DNA from: Crocinitomicaceae bacterium | GTDB taxonomy: Bacteria; Bacteroidota; Bacteroidia; Flavobacteriales_D; Crocinitomicaceae | Assembly: GCA_029252405.1 (NCBI GenBank) | Contig: JAQXBM010000074.1 | Location: 62,001 to 126,000, forward strand | Direction: 5' to 3' | Length of the DNA: 64,000 nt | Shown here: positions 38,096 to 47,889 of the stretch, in pieces | How positions within the stretch are numbered: position 1 is the stretch's first letter | Layout of the letters: each line of letters starts with the position of its first letter | Program-made: the position numbers and the translations under genes | The notes under the pieces: generated by a model | The model's database searches: none | Seen by the model: only the letters and a program-made list of their open reading frames with translations | Told to the model about the DNA's origin: nothing

Positions 38096-39367
38096 ATGGC
38101 GGAAGTAATCTACATGCCGAAGTTGAGTGACACCATGACAGAAGGTGTTGTTGCTGAATGGAATAAACAAATTGGAGACGAAGTTTCAGAGGGAGAAGTT
38201 CTTGCAGAGATTGAAACGGACAAGGCGACAATGGAATTTGAGTCTTTTTACGATGGTGTACTTTTACATATCGGCGTTGAAAAAGGACAAACGGCTCCTG
38301 TCAATTCTTTGCTTGCCGTAATTGGTGAGAAAGGTGAAGACGTAAAGAAGATTTTGGCTGAAGCTGAAAAAGCTGCTCCGAAAGAGGAGGAGGAAGCTCC
38401 TGCAAAAGAAGAGGTGAAAGCTGCGCCAACGCCAGCACCAGCTCCTAAACCTGCAGCAAGTACTCCACCGCCAGCACCGGCACCTGCGCCTGCAAAACCT
38501 TCAGTTCCCGATTCAAATGGACGCGTTTTCGCATCTCCATTGGCAAAGAAAATGGCTGATGAAAAAGGAATCGACTTGTCGAACGTTAATGGTACAGGAG
38601 AAAACGGACGAATTGTAAAACGAGATATCGATCATTACGTGCCATACGTTCCTGCAATGGGAGGTGGAAAAGCACCGCACGTTGGCGTCGAAACGTTTAC
38701 GGATGAACCTGTTTCTCAAATGAGAAAAGTGATCGCGAAACGATTAGCTGAAAGTAAATTTACTGCTCCTCATTTCTATTTGACGATTTCCCTAGATATG
38801 GATCGAGCAATAGACTTGCGTTCTTCTTTGAAAGAAGTAGACGTGAAGGTTTCATACAATGACATGGTGATCAAGGCGTGTGCCTTGGCTTTGCGCGAGC
38901 ATCCAACGGTAAACAGCGCTTGGTACGGTGATATTATCAGAAGAAACCAACACGTGCACATCGGTGTAGCGGTTGCTGTTGATGAAGGATTACTCGTTCC
39001 TGTTGTTCGATTCGCTGATGGTAAATCAATGCCAGAAATTGGTGGCGAAGTGCGCGAGTTAGCTACAAAAGCAAAAACGAAGAAATTACAACCAAGCGAG
39101 TGGGAAGGAAATACATTCACCATCTCAAACCTTGGAATGTTTGGAATTGAAGAATTCACGGCAATTGTGAATCCTCCAGATAGCTGTATTATGGCTGTTG
39201 GTGGAATTAGTCAAGTGCCAGTTGTGAAAAATGGAGAAATCGTTCCTGGAAATGTGATGAAAGTTACGTTGTCATGTGATCACAGAGTAGTGGACGGAGC
39301 TTCAGGCGCAGAATTCTTGAACACATTCAAACATTATATGGAGAATCCAGTGACGCTGGTTCTCTAA
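38096..39367 (+). CDS. Pyruvate dehydrogenase complex E2 (dihydrolipoamide acetyltransferase)
   Basis: Acetyltransferase core of the pyruvate dehydrogenase complex. One lipoyl domain (about 2-77; lipoyl Lys in ETDKATMEFES), a Pro/Ala/Lys linker (about 90-137), a peripheral subunit-binding domain (about 140-177, VFASPLAKKMADEKGIDLS), and the catalytic domain (about 200-423) with SCDHRVVDGASGAEF. The start ATMEFES-type lipoyl motif is of the eukaryotic/alphaproteobacterial pyruvate type, unlike the E2 at 7162. It is downstream of pdhA and ends before a strong terminator. Confidence 0.93.
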   Translation: MAEVIYMPKLSDTMTEGVVAEWNKQIGDEVSEGEVLAEIETDKATMEFESFYDGVLLHIGVEKGQTAPVNSLLAVIGEKGEDVKKILAEAEKAAPKEEEEAPAKEEVKAAPTPAPAPKPAASTPPPAPAPAPAKPSVPDSNGRVFASPLAKKMADEKGIDLSNVNGTGENGRIVKRDIDHYVPYVPAMGGGKAPHVGVETFTDEPVSQMRKVIAKRLAESKFTAPHFYLTISLDMDRAIDLRSSLKEVDVKVSYNDMVIKACALALREHPTVNSAWYGDIIRRNQHVHIGVAVAVDEGLLVPVVRFADGKSMPEIGGEVRELATKAKTKKLQPSEWEGNTFTISNLGMFGIEEFTAIVNPPDSCIMAVGGISQVPVVKNGEIVPGNVMKVTLSCDHRVVDGASGAEFLNTFKHYMENPVTLVL

Positions 39368-39390
39368 TTATTAAGAATTAACTCAAACTT

Positions 39391-39433
39391 AATGCCCAGG
39401 TCACGATAACCATCGCGATACTGGGCATTTTTT
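39391..39433 (+). terminator. Intrinsic terminator of the pdh operon
   Basis: Perfect arms AATGCCCAG (39391-39399) and CTGGGCATT (39421-39429) followed by a T run; inner CGAT/ATCG hairpin. Confidence 0.9.
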
Positions 39434-39556
39434 TATGACCTTTGTACTGAAAAGATCAATAAAGAAGGTAATTGTATTTTGTACTATAAGTAAAATGTAG
39501 TACTTTTCGACAAAGAAATCCTGAACTCAGGTAGAATAGAAAAAGAAGAATCCAAT

Positions 39557-39940
39557 ATGGAGATAGCAATCATTGCCCACGACGGCAAAAAAGCAGAAAT
39601 GGTGCAGTTTTTAAACGAACAGAAGGAAATTCTGCATAACAACGATATTAACTTAATATCAACGGGAACAACAGGGCAAAAAGTGGAAAAAGCAGGCTTC
39701 ACAGTCACAAAATTATTATCTGGACCACTCGGGGGAGATGCTCAAATTGCGGCGAGAGTGGCAGAAGGGAAGTGCGATATGGTCATATTCTTTCGTGATC
39801 CATTGGAGAAGCATCCACACGAACCAGACATTTTCATGCTGATGCGAATGTGCGACGTTTACGACGTTCCTCTTGCCACAAATCCTTCAACTGCTGAACT
39901 ATTATTTAACAACTTGGGTAGAGTACGAGAGTCAAATTAA
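39557..39940 (+). CDS. mgsA: Methylglyoxal synthase
   Basis: Converts dihydroxyacetone phosphate to methylglyoxal and phosphate, a bypass that relieves sugar-phosphate build-up. 127 residues. Signatures: IAIIAHDGKKAEM at the N-terminus, phosphate-binding STGTTGQKVEK, catalytic-Asp segment SGPLGGDAQIAARVAEG, IFFRDPLEKHPHEPDI and the terminal ATNPSTAELLF. All residues expected of the family seem present. It stands alone, between the pdh terminator and the giant T9SS protein. Confidence 0.93.
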   Translation: MEIAIIAHDGKKAEMVQFLNEQKEILHNNDINLISTGTTGQKVEKAGFTVTKLLSGPLGGDAQIAARVAEGKCDMVIFFRDPLEKHPHEPDIFMLMRMCDVYDVPLATNPSTAELLFNNLGRVRESN

Positions 39941-40150
39941 GTAACTGCCTGATTGCGATTGATTTCGAGCTTCAATCTTGCGCACCAACCCTTGAATAAT
40001 ACCTTTAGCTGCAATCTTTTATTGATTGTCATTCAATAAGATAATTGTATATTAGCTAAGCGAAACGTATTTATATGAACTTCCTAGTCAGACTAAACCG
40101 AATTAGGAGTTTTGATGATACTGCTACTTATATAAACCAATAAACAACAT

Positions 40151-43100
40151 ATGCGAATGTTTCAAACGGTAAGCGTTTGGACGTTGACCATGCTAACTAT
40201 TTTACTGTCTGGATACTCTTTAAGCCAGGCTACGGTCAACGTTCGTGTTATTTCTGTGCAGACTGGTGCTACAGTCGATTGCGATGGATTCTTAACTGGC
40301 GATAGTGATTTCGTCTGGGAATTTTTAGCCACAGATAACTCATTAGGTAATTCTAACAACAACCCAGTTCTTTTCGGTGTTTTAGGTGATTTCAATTTCG
40401 CCTACAGAAATGGCGATAATGGTCCTTATACTATGACGGCGCCAGGTGGTGGATTCTCACCAAATAGCGGGTTGTATTTCTCACATGATTACGTGTGTCC
40501 AACGGATGTTCCAACGAACATCACCATTGATTGGCGTGCATACGAGAACGATGATTTACTCTTTAACTATGCTCTCGGATTGGGTGGTTCAGAAGGAGAA
40601 ACAGCCAACCAAACGGTGAACATGGCAGTTCCAGCAGGTGCAGGAACGAATCTTCAAACCTTTACCGCAAACAGTACTGATGGTGGTTGTAATCAAACCT
40701 ATACGATTACGTTTGAGGTCGAAAGAGTGCCAATTGTTCTGACCTACTTAGAAGATAACATTTGTGATGCCGATGAAGTTGTACTGAATACCACGTACAC
40801 ATTAGGTTGGTGTCCATCAGCAACGTTGGAGCCAAATGAGCCACATACGGGCGATGTCACAGCAAACGGTTCAGTTTGGGTGAAATTCGTAGCTCCAGCA
40901 AGTGGCGAGGTAGAAGTAACAACAGATCTGAGCGGTACAGAGTTTGGAACATACTTCCAAATCTACCATGCAGCCGACGGTTTGAACTGTGGAAACGGTA
41001 TCCAACCAATCACAGGGACATTAATCAAAGATAAATTCGAATACTTGTCCAATCACCAATTTTCTGATGGAATAGACCTATTAGGTGTAGATCCTGAAGC
41101 GGAGATTGATTTGGATGCGTGTAACCCAGTTCCGCTGTTTTCTTATCAGAAGGTGCAAGCTGGTGAAACATATTATGTTCAGATTACAGCCGACGCAGGT
41201 GGTGAACGCGGATATTACGAATTCAGGGTAAACGATTTAGGTGGTGGAAGTCCTCCAAATCAAGAAGATATTCCATGTAATTCACCGCTAACACCTTTCG
41301 GGACAACACCAATTAGTTCTGGAGCTGGATCACCTGCTTCAATGAACTTGAGCTTCGGTTGTGCATTCGATAGTGGAAATGATTTTGGTGAAGTAGGAGA
41401 TGCGCACACATCATCAGATCCAGCTGAATACCATGCTTATGATTACGATCACAACGCAAATGGAAATTCTACGGTAAACGAATCGGTTTGGTTGAACCTA
41501 GTTGCTCCAAATAGCGGACGTATCGTTTATGAAGTTGATTATCAAAGTGGAGTGTTCTCAGAGGATGCTGCGTTCTTTGGGTATGACAAACGATTTGGAC
41601 CAGGAGTTCCAGCTGATTACAATTGTGCCAACCTAGAGTTTATTGATGCTCAAGAAGGTGGTGTCAATGGGATTTTTGGTGGAGGATCAGAAAGTGCGAT
41701 CATCACACAACAATGTTTAGAACCAGGATATACCTACTACGGTATGGTTGATCCAGCTAACAACTTAACACCCTTGAACGCTCAGGATATTGATACATGG
41801 ATTTATGATCCAAGTGTGGACGATCCGATCAACAACCCTCCAGGGAATGATATTTTATGTTTGGCTTCAATCGATCCGCTATATGAAGTACCAGTAACAC
41901 CGGCAGGGCTTACACCTCCATTCAATGCAGTTGCAGGATCTAACGAAAGAGCATGTCGCGAGTATTTGGCGGGTGAGCCAGCAGTTATGACTTTGCCTGC
42001 AGATAGAGCGGATCAAACAGTTTGGCATTACTTCACGGTTCCACCATCAGGCGCAATCGAAATGAATATTCGTGCGTACATAGGCATGGATACTTTACGC
42101 TATGCAATGTACACCTTCTTAAATGGTACGGATTGCTACGGGGGACTAAATCCAGCGACATTTACACAAGATGGAACGCAATTGACACCAATCATTACGC
42201 CTATTCTTAGTGGTTCTGCTGGATTTGACGGGACACAAGAGTCGGTGTGTTGTATGGCACCAGGTGCGATCATCGCTATTCAGTTAGATGGTGGTTCTCC
42301 AGGTGATGAAGGACAATATATCATTGAGTACATCCGAGAAGTAGAAAGCTATTCAGGAGATACCTACGTTGAACTAGCGAATACGACCATCGTCGATTTA
42401 ACATCAACGGATACAGCATTCGTTTGTTTCGGAGATGATCTCACTCCAGGAAACTTGTTAGATGGAAACGGAGACCCAACATTGGATATCCCATCTTGTT
42501 TGACTCCAGGATTCGTAATGCACAGTACAGTGCCAGTTCCTGATCCAGTATTTGGGTCTGGATTTACGTACATTGATACAACATTTGGTTTGTCAAGTGT
42601 ATTCACCAACAATACTGACGGATCTGGAGCCTTTGGAAACCCATTATTCAATACTGTTTATTATGTTTCGTCCATGGCGGATGATCCTGCAGCTTGGGGA
42701 GACTTCCTTTGCTCATCATCAACGGTAGATAACACTGTTCAGGTGGTCTATTTGGAGCCAGTCGTTCCAGTATCATCTTACGACAATACGTTATGTGAGA
42801 TTTCATTTACTGCTTCTGGGGGGATGAGCGCATTTGATGGATCATTATTCTCATATACTATTCAGGATCCAACGATGACCGTTATTTCATCAGGAACGTT
42901 CGCGGCAGGTGCAAATATTACCTTCGCGGTTCCTGCAGCTGCTGTTTATACAGTAAATGTTGACGATGGAAGTTGTCCATATTCATTTACTATAGATGCA
43001 AGTGCATGTGGAAACCCTTGTATCGTCAATCCAAACATTAATTATGTAAACGCTACGATCTGTAATGGACAATCAATCTTCCTTGAAGGAGCGAATCAAA

Positions 43101-44227
43101 CTACAGCAGGAGTTTACACAGATGTATTCATCGCAGCGAATGGATGTGATAGTACAATTTATACGACACTATCGGTAATTGAGCCTGTTGATGTTACGAA
43201 CAACGTGACAATTTGTACAGGATCATCCTATTCAGTTGGAGCGAACACTTACACAACGGCTGGACAGTACATCGATGTGTACACTGCGGCAAATGGCTGT
43301 GATAGCACGATTACAACGAACCTCTTTGTTGAATCTCAAATCTCAACGAATTTCACTCAGACGATTTGTACAGGAACAACTTATCCTTTCGATGGGGCGA
43401 ACCTGAATACTTCAGGAACTTACATTGATACGTTGGTTGCCGCGGCCGGTTGTGATTCAATAGTAACACTGTACTTAACAGTAACACCGTTGATCACGAA
43501 CTCGATTACTCAGACAATTTGTCAAGGAACAAGCACAACGCATGGAACCCAGACCTTGTCTACTTCTGGTCAATACGATGAGATGTTTACAACCGCAGGC
43601 GGATGTGATTCACTCGTGACATTGTTCTTATTCGTATCACCAACTATTGAGAACCCGATCTCAGCGGTTATTTGCGAAGGTCAATCCTACACGTTAGGAG
43701 CACAGACACTGACAACGACTGGAACGTATACTGAAATGTTCACTACAGCATCAGGATGTGATTCACTTGTTGAATTATTCCTCACCGTTTCAGATGTTTT
43801 AGAGTCGACAATCTTCGATACAATATGTGAAGGCGAATCATATGCCTTCGGAACACAAACATTAACGGTTGCGGGTATTTACACAGAGAACTTCCCAACA
43901 GCAGGTGGATGTGATTCACTCGTAACGATTGAATTCACTGTTCTGGATTGTGAAGCACTGCTTGAGATCAGTAATATCTGTACACCGAATGATGATGGAC
44001 GAAATGATACATGGCGCGTCAGCGACCTGAATCAAGTCGAAGGATGTACCGTAAAGATCTTTAATAGGTGGGGGGAACTCATGTATGAGACAACAGATTA
44101 CCAGAATGACTGGAATGGTACCAAGGATGGTCAAATCTTACCTGATGGAGCGTATTACTACACCATCTCGTGTGACGAAGATCGAGAGTACCAAGGAGCT
44201 ATTAACTTAATGCGATTTAAAAAGTAG
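40151..44227 (+). CDS. Giant surface protein with GCDS repeats and type B T9SS (CHU_C) sorting domain
   Basis: A 1358-residue secreted protein. Signal peptide (VWTLTMLTILLSGYSLSQA), a long beta-rich, Cys-containing N-terminal region with a SprB/lectin-like appearance (for example WVKFVAPASGEVEVTTDLSG and VWLNLVAPNSGRIVYEVDYQ, two related modules), then six tandem repeats of about 50 residues, each with an early Cys, a central G-x-Y-x-[DE] and a terminal GCDS (about 966-1267). The end (about 1275-1358) is a gliding-motility-associated C-terminal domain: CTPNDDGRNDTWRV, KIFNRWGELMYET, WNGTKDGQILPDGAYYY. Such type B CTDs need a cognate PorP/SprF-type protein, and the next gene, four bases downstream, encodes one. 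Confidence 0.9.
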   Translation: MRMFQTVSVWTLTMLTILLSGYSLSQATVNVRVISVQTGATVDCDGFLTGDSDFVWEFLATDNSLGNSNNNPVLFGVLGDFNFAYRNGDNGPYTMTAPGGGFSPNSGLYFSHDYVCPTDVPTNITIDWRAYENDDLLFNYALGLGGSEGETANQTVNMAVPAGAGTNLQTFTANSTDGGCNQTYTITFEVERVPIVLTYLEDNICDADEVVLNTTYTLGWCPSATLEPNEPHTGDVTANGSVWVKFVAPASGEVEVTTDLSGTEFGTYFQIYHAADGLNCGNGIQPITGTLIKDKFEYLSNHQFSDGIDLLGVDPEAEIDLDACNPVPLFSYQKVQAGETYYVQITADAGGERGYYEFRVNDLGGGSPPNQEDIPCNSPLTPFGTTPISSGAGSPASMNLSFGCAFDSGNDFGEVGDAHTSSDPAEYHAYDYDHNANGNSTVNESVWLNLVAPNSGRIVYEVDYQSGVFSEDAAFFGYDKRFGPGVPADYNCANLEFIDAQEGGVNGIFGGGSESAIITQQCLEPGYTYYGMVDPANNLTPLNAQDIDTWIYDPSVDDPINNPPGNDILCLASIDPLYEVPVTPAGLTPPFNAVAGSNERACREYLAGEPAVMTLPADRADQTVWHYFTVPPSGAIEMNIRAYIGMDTLRYAMYTFLNGTDCYGGLNPATFTQDGTQLTPIITPILSGSAGFDGTQESVCCMAPGAIIAIQLDGGSPGDEGQYIIEYIREVESYSGDTYVELANTTIVDLTSTDTAFVCFGDDLTPGNLLDGNGDPTLDIPSCLTPGFVMHSTVPVPDPVFGSGFTYIDTTFGLSSVFTNNTDGSGAFGNPLFNTVYYVSSMADDPAAWGDFLCSSSTVDNTVQVVYLEPVVPVSSYDNTLCEISFTASGGMSAFDGSLFSYTIQDPTMTVISSGTFAAGANITFAVPAAAVYTVNVDDGSCPYSFTIDASACGNPCIVNPNINYVNATICNGQSIFLEGANQTTAGVYTDVFIAANGCDSTIYTTLSVIEPVDVTNNVTICTGSSYSVGANTYTTAGQYIDVYTAANGCDSTITTNLFVESQISTNFTQTICTGTTYPFDGANLNTSGTYIDTLVAAAGCDSIVTLYLTVTPLITNSITQTICQGTSTTHGTQTLSTSGQYDEMFTTAGGCDSLVTLFLFVSPTIENPISAVICEGQSYTLGAQTLTTTGTYTEMFTTASGCDSLVELFLTVSDVLESTIFDTICEGESYAFGTQTLTVAGIYTENFPTAGGCDSLVTIEFTVLDCEALLEISNICTPNDDGRNDTWRVSDLNQVEGCTVKIFNRWGELMYETTDYQNDWNGTKDGQILPDGAYYYTISCDEDREYQGAINLMRFKK
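43048..43951 (+). repeat. Six tandem GCDS protein repeats (about 150 bases each)
   Basis: Each unit encodes T-I-C-x-G near its start, then S/T-x-G-x-Y, and ends A/G-GCDS followed by a beta strand of T/V-L residues. Units differ at the DNA level, so expansion is not recent. The same protein repeat occurs five times in the gene at 61694. Confidence 0.8.
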
Positions 44228-44231
44228 AGCC

Positions 44232-45620
44232 ATGAAAGGAATCAAAAAATATATCGCAGTAGGTGTTGTAGGAATGATGGTTTTCGGAGCTCAGGCTCAA
44301 CAAACCAGACAAACGAATCTCTATAATTACAACAAGTTTTCGCTTAATCCAGCTTATGCAGGTGCTAGCGGATGCACTGAACTTAATTTCTCTCACGTCA
44401 ATCAGTGGGTGAAAGTGGATGGAGCTCCAACGACAAGTTTCTTCAATGCAAATACGCGTTTAGGAAAGAATTGGGGGGTAGGAGCAGATGTTCTTATCGA
44501 TCGACTCGGTTTGTTCCAGCAAGTTTCAGCGAATGGCGCTGTGTCTTATGGAGTCACAATTGCCAGAGATCACCATGTTCGATTAGGAATTAGCGCAGGG
44601 TACTTCCAAATGAGAATTGATCCAACGAACGCTATTGCCTTCGATCCAGGAGATCAAATTGTTGATGGAGGATTACAAACGGCAAGTTCATTCAATACAT
44701 CGGCGGGAATTCTTTACCAATTCAAGGGACTGGAACTTTCTTTTGCATCCAAGCAATTGATTGAGTCTAGAACGGATTTCAATTTTACAGGATTGGAAGG
44801 GTATGGTTTGAAACGTCACTTCGTTGGATACGGAGCATATGATATTGGTTTGACAAAGAAACTGTCTTTGAAACCGAACGTTTTGTACCGAGGAGTTGGA
44901 AACGTATCACAATTCGATTTCAATGCTGATATCAACTACAACGACTTCATTTATGGAGGGATTGGTTGGAGAACACAAGTTGGGCTAGTGGCACGATTAG
45001 GAGTGAACATTAGAAAGTTGTTCTTCCTCGGATATGCGTACGAGACACCAATGCAGAATTTGGCTTCGTACGGATCAGGATCGCATGAAATTACCCTTGG
45101 ATTGAAATTCTGTAAAAAGAAGAAAGAGGAAATCATCGACCCACTCGCGAAGAACATTGATCCAGTGATTGATACTGTGACGATTGTTGAACGTATCGTA
45201 GATACAGTTTACATTGCCAATGAAGTGGATACAGTGATTATTGAAAAGCCAGTTGCTGTTGATGATGTGAATCAAGCAATGTTGAATGCATCCGAGAACT
45301 TAGAGTTCATCTACGATAAATCAATCATTGTGGAAGAATCGTATGCACCACTTGAAGCATTGACAAACATTTTACTTGTCAAAAAAGATGTTAGAATTCA
45401 ATTGGACGGTCACACAGATGGCGACGGAACAGAGGCATACAACTTGAAACTTTCGAAAAACCGTGTCGAAGCCGTGAAACGATTCTTAGTGGCAAACGGC
45501 GTTGATGAATCGCGCATCGAAATTGAATACTTCGGTGAGTCGAAACCAATTGCGGCAAACGACAACGAAAATGGCAAAGCTCGAAACCGTAGGGTGGAGA
45601 TGAAGATCATTTCAGAATAG
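44232..45620 (+). CDS. PorP/SprF-type T9SS membrane protein fused to an OmpA domain
   Basis: A 462-residue outer-membrane protein. Signal peptide MKGIKKYIAVGVVGMMVFGAQAQ, then the PorP/SprF hallmark NKFSLNPAYAGASG followed by HVNQWVKVDGAPTTSFFN and a predicted barrel to about 295. A linker with repeated VDTV stretches leads to a full OmpA peptidoglycan-binding domain (about 352-462): EFIYDKSIIVEESY, LDGHTDGDGTEAYNLKLSKN with Asp and Arg, ENGKARNRRVEMKII. PorP/SprF proteins are usually about 300 residues and stand alone; here the anchor is fused. It is four bases downstream of the CHU_C giant protein, so the pair is one operon and probably a secretion or attachment pair. A terminator follows. 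Confidence 0.88.
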   Translation: MKGIKKYIAVGVVGMMVFGAQAQQTRQTNLYNYNKFSLNPAYAGASGCTELNFSHVNQWVKVDGAPTTSFFNANTRLGKNWGVGADVLIDRLGLFQQVSANGAVSYGVTIARDHHVRLGISAGYFQMRIDPTNAIAFDPGDQIVDGGLQTASSFNTSAGILYQFKGLELSFASKQLIESRTDFNFTGLEGYGLKRHFVGYGAYDIGLTKKLSLKPNVLYRGVGNVSQFDFNADINYNDFIYGGIGWRTQVGLVARLGVNIRKLFFLGYAYETPMQNLASYGSGSHEITLGLKFCKKKKEEIIDPLAKNIDPVIDTVTIVERIVDTVYIANEVDTVIIEKPVAVDDVNQAMLNASENLEFIYDKSIIVEESYAPLEALTNILLVKKDVRIQLDGHTDGDGTEAYNLKLSKNRVEAVKRFLVANGVDESRIEIEYFGESKPIAANDNENGKARNRRVEMKIISE

Positions 45621-45639
45621 ATTAAAAAATCATTAATAC

Positions 45640-45672
45640 AAGGTTCGTTTCGAAAGGAGCGAACCTTTTTTT
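45640..45672 (+). terminator. Intrinsic terminator of the CHU_C/SprF-OmpA operon
   Basis: Arms AAGGTTCG (45640-45647) and CGAACCTT (45660-45667), 12-base loop, then a run of T. Confidence 0.9.
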
Positions 45673-45779
45673 GTTTGGTAATCAGATAGATTAGTTTGAA
45701 AGACGAGTATTATACACGTTAATGATGTTTTTATTGGGTGAGTTTTTATACATTTAATGAAACTAATTAACCACTGTTT

Positions 45780-47834
45780 ATGTTGCAAAATCTACACTAC
45801 TATTCGAGATCGTTTTTTCTAATTCTCGCACTACTTTCATTCTCATCTTTTATGGGATTCTCACAAACGATTTCAATAGGTTCTCCAAATAACGCTACAG
45901 AAGGATCGGGCTTACCCGCGTCCTTTCTGATTTCATTGGATAATGGAGCAATTAATACAACCGGGGCCGATATTACTGGTACGATTACGTTAACGGGAAC
46001 AGCTTCGCCGGGAGTAGATTATCTGGGGCCAGTGTCTTTTGCCATTGCGAATGGTTCAAATTCAATAGGGGTTCTAGTGCCTATTGTTGATGATGCCTTG
46101 TGTGAAGGAACAGAAACAATTATCGCGACGATTTCAAATCCTAATGTTGGGAGCATAAATCCAGCTAACAACCAGACAACTGTCCTAATTTTAGATGATG
46201 ACTGTGCCACACTAGTCGTATCCATTGGCTCGCCGAATAATGGAGTGGAAGGTCCAATTGCAACAGATGTTACATTTTCTGTCTTCTTAGAAGGTGGTGC
46301 AATCAATTCTTCGGGTGGTCCCATTACTGGCTTCATCAATTATGCAGGAACTGCAACGGGTGCTACAGATTATGTTGAAGTGACAGCTTTTTCAATTCCA
46401 AATGGCTCCAATGCTACCACAATTACGCTTCCAGTAATTGATGATGTCATGGTCGAGTGTGATGAGACCGTCGTCGCCTTTATTGCAAATCCAAGCATCG
46501 GAACAATAGGTACGGCTTCGTCTTCAGCCTTAATAGTAGATGATGAATGCTTGCAATCCTCAATTTCAATCGGATCACCAACGAATGGAATAGAAGGGTC
46601 GACCTCAGTTTCGTATATAGTTTCTTTGGATAATGGATTGATCAATTCTACTGGTTCGGCAATCGATGGTTCGATATCATACGCAGGCACAGCAACTGAT
46701 GGTACAGATTATACGAGTGTTGCTAGTTTCTCTATTCCTGATGGTGTCGGTTCTGCATTCGTAATTCTCACGGTCATTGATGATGCGCTAATTGAATGCA
46801 ACGAATCCGTAATTGCTACGATTTTCAATCCAAGTATAGGAGTCATTAATCCAGCTGCGGGATCATCAACTGCCGACATAATTGACGATGAATGTGCATC
46901 CTTTGGTATTTCCATTGGGTCACCAACGGACGGTGAAGAAGGTGGCGCGGATATCACATATTCTGTATTAATCGAAGGAGGAGCAGTTAACAACACCGGT
47001 TTTAGTATCAATGGTACTATCAATTATAGCGGCACTGCAACTGGATTTGTAGACTATTCTGGTCCACTGAGTTTTTCAATTCCAAATGGAGCAAATTCTA
47101 CTATCTTAACTTTAAATGTTGTTGATGATATTCTATTTGAATGTGACGAGGATGTGATCGCGACGATTTCAAATCCAAGCGCAGGAATAATAAATAACGC
47201 AACATCCACAGCAATTATCGTTGATGATGAATGTAGTGGTCAGGTAACTATCTCAATCGTTTCTCCGATGGATGGCGAAGAGGGTGGAGCAGATGTTTCT
47301 TTTGATATTACCTTGGATGGAGGCGTCGTGAATGGAACAGGAGTGCCAATTACCGGTGATGTTACATTCACTGGAACAGCAACAGCTGGAGCTGATTTTA
47401 GTGATATTACACTGTTTGCTATTCCGGATGGAGCATCTTTCGTAACGCATGTTCTTCCTGTGATCGAAGATCCGCTTGATGAGTGCGATGAAACAGTAAT
47501 TGCAACAATTTCCAATCCATCATTTGCTACGATTAACATTGCGACTGATTCAGCGACCATTGTGGATAATGACTGCACCATGGGAGTTGATGTTCTAAGT
47601 AACAACGAACTGAAGATTTACCCGAATCCAGTTGGTTCTTCGGTGAATTTTGAATCAGAAATAAGAATGTCGACATACGCAATCATCGATTTGAATGGGC
47701 GTATTCTTTCCGAAGGTCAGATAAATGCTAAAGAGATGCAATTGAACACGGATTCCTTAGCAACTGGATCGTATATCGTGAATGTTTCATTCGAAGATGG
47801 CACAACATTAAACTCGAAAATTTTGAAGGAATAA
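45780..47834 (+). CDS. Calx-beta-like repeat protein with T9SS sorting domain
   Basis: Secreted 684-residue surface protein. Signal peptide (SFFLILALLSFSSFMGFSQ); five tandem Calx-beta-like modules of about 113 residues, each with ISIGSP-x-N/D-G-x-E-G, a central GT-ATDG/AG-x-DY motif, a FSIPNG/D strand, and D-E-C-x-E-x-V-IATI-x-NPS followed by D-D-E/D-C; then a type A CTD (LKIYPNPVGSSVNFES, LNTDSLATGSYIVNVSF, NSKILKE). Repeated Asp/Glu clusters suggest calcium binding, as in other Calx-beta domains. Two Cys per module probably bridge. Function could be adhesion; nothing specific is shown. Alone between two terminators. Confidence 0.88.
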   Translation: MLQNLHYYSRSFFLILALLSFSSFMGFSQTISIGSPNNATEGSGLPASFLISLDNGAINTTGADITGTITLTGTASPGVDYLGPVSFAIANGSNSIGVLVPIVDDALCEGTETIIATISNPNVGSINPANNQTTVLILDDDCATLVVSIGSPNNGVEGPIATDVTFSVFLEGGAINSSGGPITGFINYAGTATGATDYVEVTAFSIPNGSNATTITLPVIDDVMVECDETVVAFIANPSIGTIGTASSSALIVDDECLQSSISIGSPTNGIEGSTSVSYIVSLDNGLINSTGSAIDGSISYAGTATDGTDYTSVASFSIPDGVGSAFVILTVIDDALIECNESVIATIFNPSIGVINPAAGSSTADIIDDECASFGISIGSPTDGEEGGADITYSVLIEGGAVNNTGFSINGTINYSGTATGFVDYSGPLSFSIPNGANSTILTLNVVDDILFECDEDVIATISNPSAGIINNATSTAIIVDDECSGQVTISIVSPMDGEEGGADVSFDITLDGGVVNGTGVPITGDVTFTGTATAGADFSDITLFAIPDGASFVTHVLPVIEDPLDECDETVIATISNPSFATINIATDSATIVDNDCTMGVDVLSNNELKIYPNPVGSSVNFESEIRMSTYAIIDLNGRILSEGQINAKEMQLNTDSLATGSYIVNVSFEDGTTLNSKILKE
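45870..47575 (+). repeat. Five in-frame Calx-beta-like repeats (about 340 bases each)
   Basis: The five modules start near 45870, 46218, 46563, 46905 and 47248. Protein motifs are strongly kept while the DNA has diverged moderately; the fifth lies directly before the sorting domain. Confidence 0.75.
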
Positions 47835-47853
47835 AAATCTTGATTTTTATAGG

Positions 47854-47886
47854 AAGGGCGATTCTAAGTTGGATTGCCCTTTTTTG
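47854..47886 (+). terminator. Intrinsic terminator of the Calx-beta gene
   Basis: Arms AAGGGCGATTC (47854-47864) and GGATTGCCCTT (47871-47881 and one base), pairing with two G-T pairs, followed by TTTTT. It overlaps the 3' side of the convergent GAPDH-like gene's flank. Confidence 0.8.
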
Positions 47887-47889
47887 ATG

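Noticed and set aside
45870-47575. Calx-beta repeats as a CRISPR-like or satellite array
   Set aside because: Units are about 340 bases, in frame, and encode clear beta modules.
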